Source of the DNA: Candidatus Sulfotelmatobacter kueseliae
GTDB lineage: Bacteria; Acidobacteriota; Terriglobia; Terriglobales; Acidobacteriaceae
DNA length: 52,984 nt
Direction: 5' to 3'
NCBI GenBank assembly: GCA_900290255.1
Contig: OMOD01000001.1
Span: forward strand, 1,579 to 54,562
This document shows, piece after piece, positions 51,183 through 52,984 of this stretch. Each line of letters opens with the position of its first letter. Position 1 is the stretch's first letter. The translations under genes and the position numbers were made by a program. The notes under the pieces were generated by a model, which saw only the letters and a program-made list of their open reading frames with translations, was not told where the DNA came from and made no database searches.

Positions 51183-51220
51183 GGGTGGACATTCGGTGAA
51201 ATCATAACCAGGAGAAGAGC

Positions 51221-51643
51221 ATGCAACGCAAGGCGAGCGCGGTTTGGAAGGGCGGGCTAAAGGATGGCAAGGGAACGATTTCGGCGCCGGGGGGAGTGCT
51301 GAACAACACGCCGTATTCGTTCACCACGCGGTTTGAAAATGCTCCCGGGACGAATCCCGAGGAATTGATTGCAGCGGCACACGCCGGCTGCTTTTCCATG
51401 GCGCTTTCGGCCCAACTGGGCGGGGCAAACCTGACTCCGGAGAGCATTTCGACGAGCGTCACGCTGACGATGGAAAAACTGGATTCGGGATGGACGATTA
51501 CGTCGAGTCACATTGACGTCGTGGGGAAAGTGCCCGGCGCGGACGCGGCCACGTTCCAGAAGTATGCCGAAGCGGCGGAGAAGGGGTGCCCGGTGTCGAA
51601 GGTGCTGAACGCCAAGATCACGATGAACGCGAAGCTGGGGTAA
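51221..51643 (+). CDS. OsmC-family peroxiredoxin
   Basis: Thiol peroxidase that reduces organic hydroperoxides. 140 residues, normal length. The two catalytic cysteines are Cys57 in AHAGCFSMAL and Cys123 in KGCPVSKVL, at the spacing of the OsmC (rather than Ohr) branch. The opening RKASAVWKGGLKDGKGTIS is OsmC-like. ATG 51221 has AGGAG 6 nt upstream. Monocistronic: promoter upstream, tRNA gene downstream. Confidence 0.93.
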   Translation: MQRKASAVWKGGLKDGKGTISAPGGVLNNTPYSFTTRFENAPGTNPEELIAAAHAGCFSMALSAQLGGANLTPESISTSVTLTMEKLDSGWTITSSHIDVVGKVPGADAATFQKYAEAAEKGCPVSKVLNAKITMNAKLG

Positions 51644-51786
51644 CAAGGAAGCGGCCAAATCGCGGGGATTCTTGCGTCGGCAAAGAACGCGACGCTTCGC
51701 GGCTCGCTCAGATCCCTTCGGCAAGCTCAGGGCAGGCTCTTCGGCGGGTAAAAAGCGCCCACCTCAGGATGACAAGCAGCGGTGGT

Positions 51787-51814
51787 TTGACACGCAGCGT
51801 TGTGTCTGTAGAAT
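51787..51814 (+). promoter_or_regulatory. Strong promoter for tRNA-Leu
   Basis: TTGACA (51787-51792), 16-bp spacer, TAGAAT (51809-51814), 62 bp upstream of the tRNA. The -35 is a consensus match, as is common for stable RNA genes. It is the best promoter seen in the window. Confidence 0.65.
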
Positions 51815-51876
51815 AAACGTGTAGGTCTTCCTGATACGGCGATCAAGGTGGTCGCCGCTGCAATCGAAGTCCACTT

Positions 51877-51963
51877 GCCATCGTGGCGGAATTGGCAGAC
51901 GCGCATGGTTCAGGTCCATGTACCGGCAACGGTGTGGGGGTTCGAGTCCCTTCGATGGCACCA
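51877..51963 (+). tRNA. tRNA-Leu (anticodon CAG), CCA encoded
   Basis: 87 nt including an encoded CCA. Acceptor stem GCCATCG/CGATGGC, D-arm with GGCAGAC, anticodon stem CATGG/CCATG with loop TTCAGGT (anticodon CAG, reads CUG), long variable arm ACCG-gcaa-CGGT as expected for leucine, T-loop TTCGAGT. Two G-U pairs in the T stem. The last 25 bp from the T-loop to just past CCA are repeated exactly at 52048-52072. Confidence 0.95.
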
Positions 51964-52047
51964 ATCTTTGGATCGTTGAGGTCCCTCGCTGCGCTCAGGA
52001 TTTCGCCAGCGGGCTCCCGCTGCGCTTACGCCCGCTAAACGGCTCAA

Positions 52048-52072
52048 GTTCGAGTCCCTTCGATGGCACCAA
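52048..52072 (+). repeat. Exact 25-bp copy of the tRNA-Leu 3' end
   Basis: Identical to 51940-51964 (T-loop, T-stem 3' side, acceptor 3' strand, CCA and one further base), 108 bp downstream. Sequence after each copy also shares GAGGTCCCTCG (51978-51988 and 52094-52104). It has the form of an attachment-site scar or a partial tandem duplication. No integrase is nearby. Confidence 0.9.
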
Positions 52073-52237
52073 CTGTCCTGAGAGTCTTGCAGCTGAGGTC
52101 CCTCGGAGCGCCCCACCCAGCCGGCCACGAACTGCTAATCCCTCGCTCTCCTAGCCCCTGTTTCTGCGCACCGCCAGTTTGTCTATGCAGAAACGGGGAA
52201 ATCAGGCACAATTTAAGGTTTCGGGAGGCTGGCTAAC

Positions 52238-52720
52238 TTGAAGATCTCGCAGAAGGGCCTGTATGCGCTGGAGGCGATGATGACGCTGGCGCGAAGACAC
52301 AACCAGGGAGCGATTAAGATCCGCGACATTGCGGCCGACAGTGATCTGCCGGAAAAATTTCTGGAACTGATTCTGCTGGAACTGAAGAATGCGCGCATGG
52401 TGGAGAGCGTGCGGGGCGCGCGCGGCGGCTACCGGCTGCGGCGCGATCCGTCGGCGATTCCGCTCAGCGACATCATCCGGCTGATCGATGGGCCGCTGGC
52501 GCCGCTGGGAGACGCCGAGCAACTGCGGGGACTGATCGCGAAGGATGCGCATCACCGGGCGCTCTACGAAGTATTTCTGGAGGTGCGTGACGCAGCGGCA
52601 AAGATCCTCGAGAACACCACGATCGGAGACATCGTCAGGGCACGCACGGGAGCTGAGAAGCTGAGGAAAGCGCGCGCCGGAAAGACCGCGGCAGCACTGA
52701 AAAAAAACTCTACCGTGTAA
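52238..52720 (+). CDS. Rrf2-family transcriptional regulator, lacking cluster cysteines
   Basis: 160 residues from TTG 52238, with GGGAGGC at 52223-52229. Winged-helix Rrf2 fold: KISQKGLYALEAMMTLARR opening, HTH at ~25-48 (IRDIAADSDLPEKFLELIL), wing GARGGYRLRRDP, then IIRLIDGPLAP. IscR, NsrR and RsrR use three cysteines just after this point; here that region has none, so it probably does not bind an Fe-S cluster and senses something else or is constitutive. An inverted repeat TTTCTGC/GCAGAAA (52161-52167 and 52187-52193) upstream could be its own operator. The C-terminal tail is Lys/Ala-rich. Confidence 0.87.
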   Translation: MKISQKGLYALEAMMTLARRHNQGAIKIRDIAADSDLPEKFLELILLELKNARMVESVRGARGGYRLRRDPSAIPLSDIIRLIDGPLAPLGDAEQLRGLIAKDAHHRALYEVFLEVRDAAAKILENTTIGDIVRARTGAEKLRKARAGKTAAALKKNSTV

Positions 52721-52984
52721 CTGGCCGCGGTCGAATTCCTTGCCAAACCGCTTATCTGGCGCGGCAATTCACAGATTTTCACACGCGGGAAGCGAATTTC
52801 TCGGCCGCCATCACATTGATTCCCGTCGATACAGCAGGCCAAAAGCCGAATCCGGCGCGGCGGTGAGCGGAAAGTGCGGGATAAGCCTGCACCAAATCCG
52901 GTCATCGGCCTGTGGATGGCGTGCACTCGATTGAAAATACGAGTAGTTACGGGCTGCGATTTTCCATTGACGGGAGAAATAGAA
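52721..52984. other. Right-edge region without a credible gene
   Basis: 264 bp with no convincing ORF. A TTGACG (52967-52972) at the very end could be the -35 of a gene beyond the window. No repeat of the stuttered type is visible. Confidence 0.4.

Noticed and set aside
51877..52072. Prophage or integrative element at tRNA-Leu
   Set aside because: The two tRNA-end copies are only 108 bp apart and no integrase, excisionase or phage gene is present.

Overview
The window looks like a chromosomal segment of an Acidobacteriota genome, probably class Terriglobia (Koribacter/Acidobacteriales-like). This rests on recognition, not a database search. The pointers are a GWxTD protein beside a carboxypeptidase-regulatory-domain beta-barrel protein, a fused LptC/LptA-like protein, several small proteins typical of the phylum, high GC, and many short dispersed repeats between genes. 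LPS-transport genes indicate a Gram-negative envelope.

Layout. 1-3786: end of the division cluster (ftsQ, ftsA, ftsZ). 3.9-8.4 kb: a methyltransferase, a penicillin-binding transpeptidase and a PAS-GAF-GGDEF diguanylate cyclase. 8.4-10.8 kb: a MacA/LolD-type membrane-fusion protein and ATPase without a permease. 11.2-14.7 kb: the GWxTD/beta-barrel pair. 14.8-23 kb: an lptCA-lptB-rpoN-hpf-rapZ cluster resembling the proteobacterial order, but with a reverse-strand MbfA-like iron exporter where ptsN would be expected. 23-31.8 kb: a co-directional housekeeping run (msbA-like, yicC, gmk, rpoZ, coaBC, family-4 udg, priA). 31.8-43 kb: mixed metabolism and accessory genes (secreted glycoside hydrolase, site-2 protease, HU, dcd, hicBA, GH127, Hfq-like, MFS carrier, Rieske oxygenase, metallo-beta-lactamase fold). 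43-48.7 kb: alaS with a SpoIIAA-like gene, a secreted 11-mer repeat protein, recX and pilT. 48.7-53 kb: small phylum-type proteins, an OsmC protein, tRNA-Leu(CAG) and an Rrf2 regulator.

The most unusual content lies between and inside genes. At least ten intergenic regions carry stuttered 7-9 bp words, usually as two arms that could fold back on each other. The words differ between loci, but the architecture recurs and so do some words. The arms often sit directly against a start codon (ftsZ, rpoN, coaBC, dcd, the Rieske gene, alaS, recX). A second class, perfect or near-perfect GC-rich hairpins, lies at convergent gene ends and has also entered alaS in frame at two places, so an essential tRNA synthetase carries translated repeat DNA. 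No complete mobile element, CRISPR array, rRNA or phage gene was seen. The 3' end of tRNA-Leu is duplicated 108 bp downstream, as an old attachment site or a local duplication would leave it.
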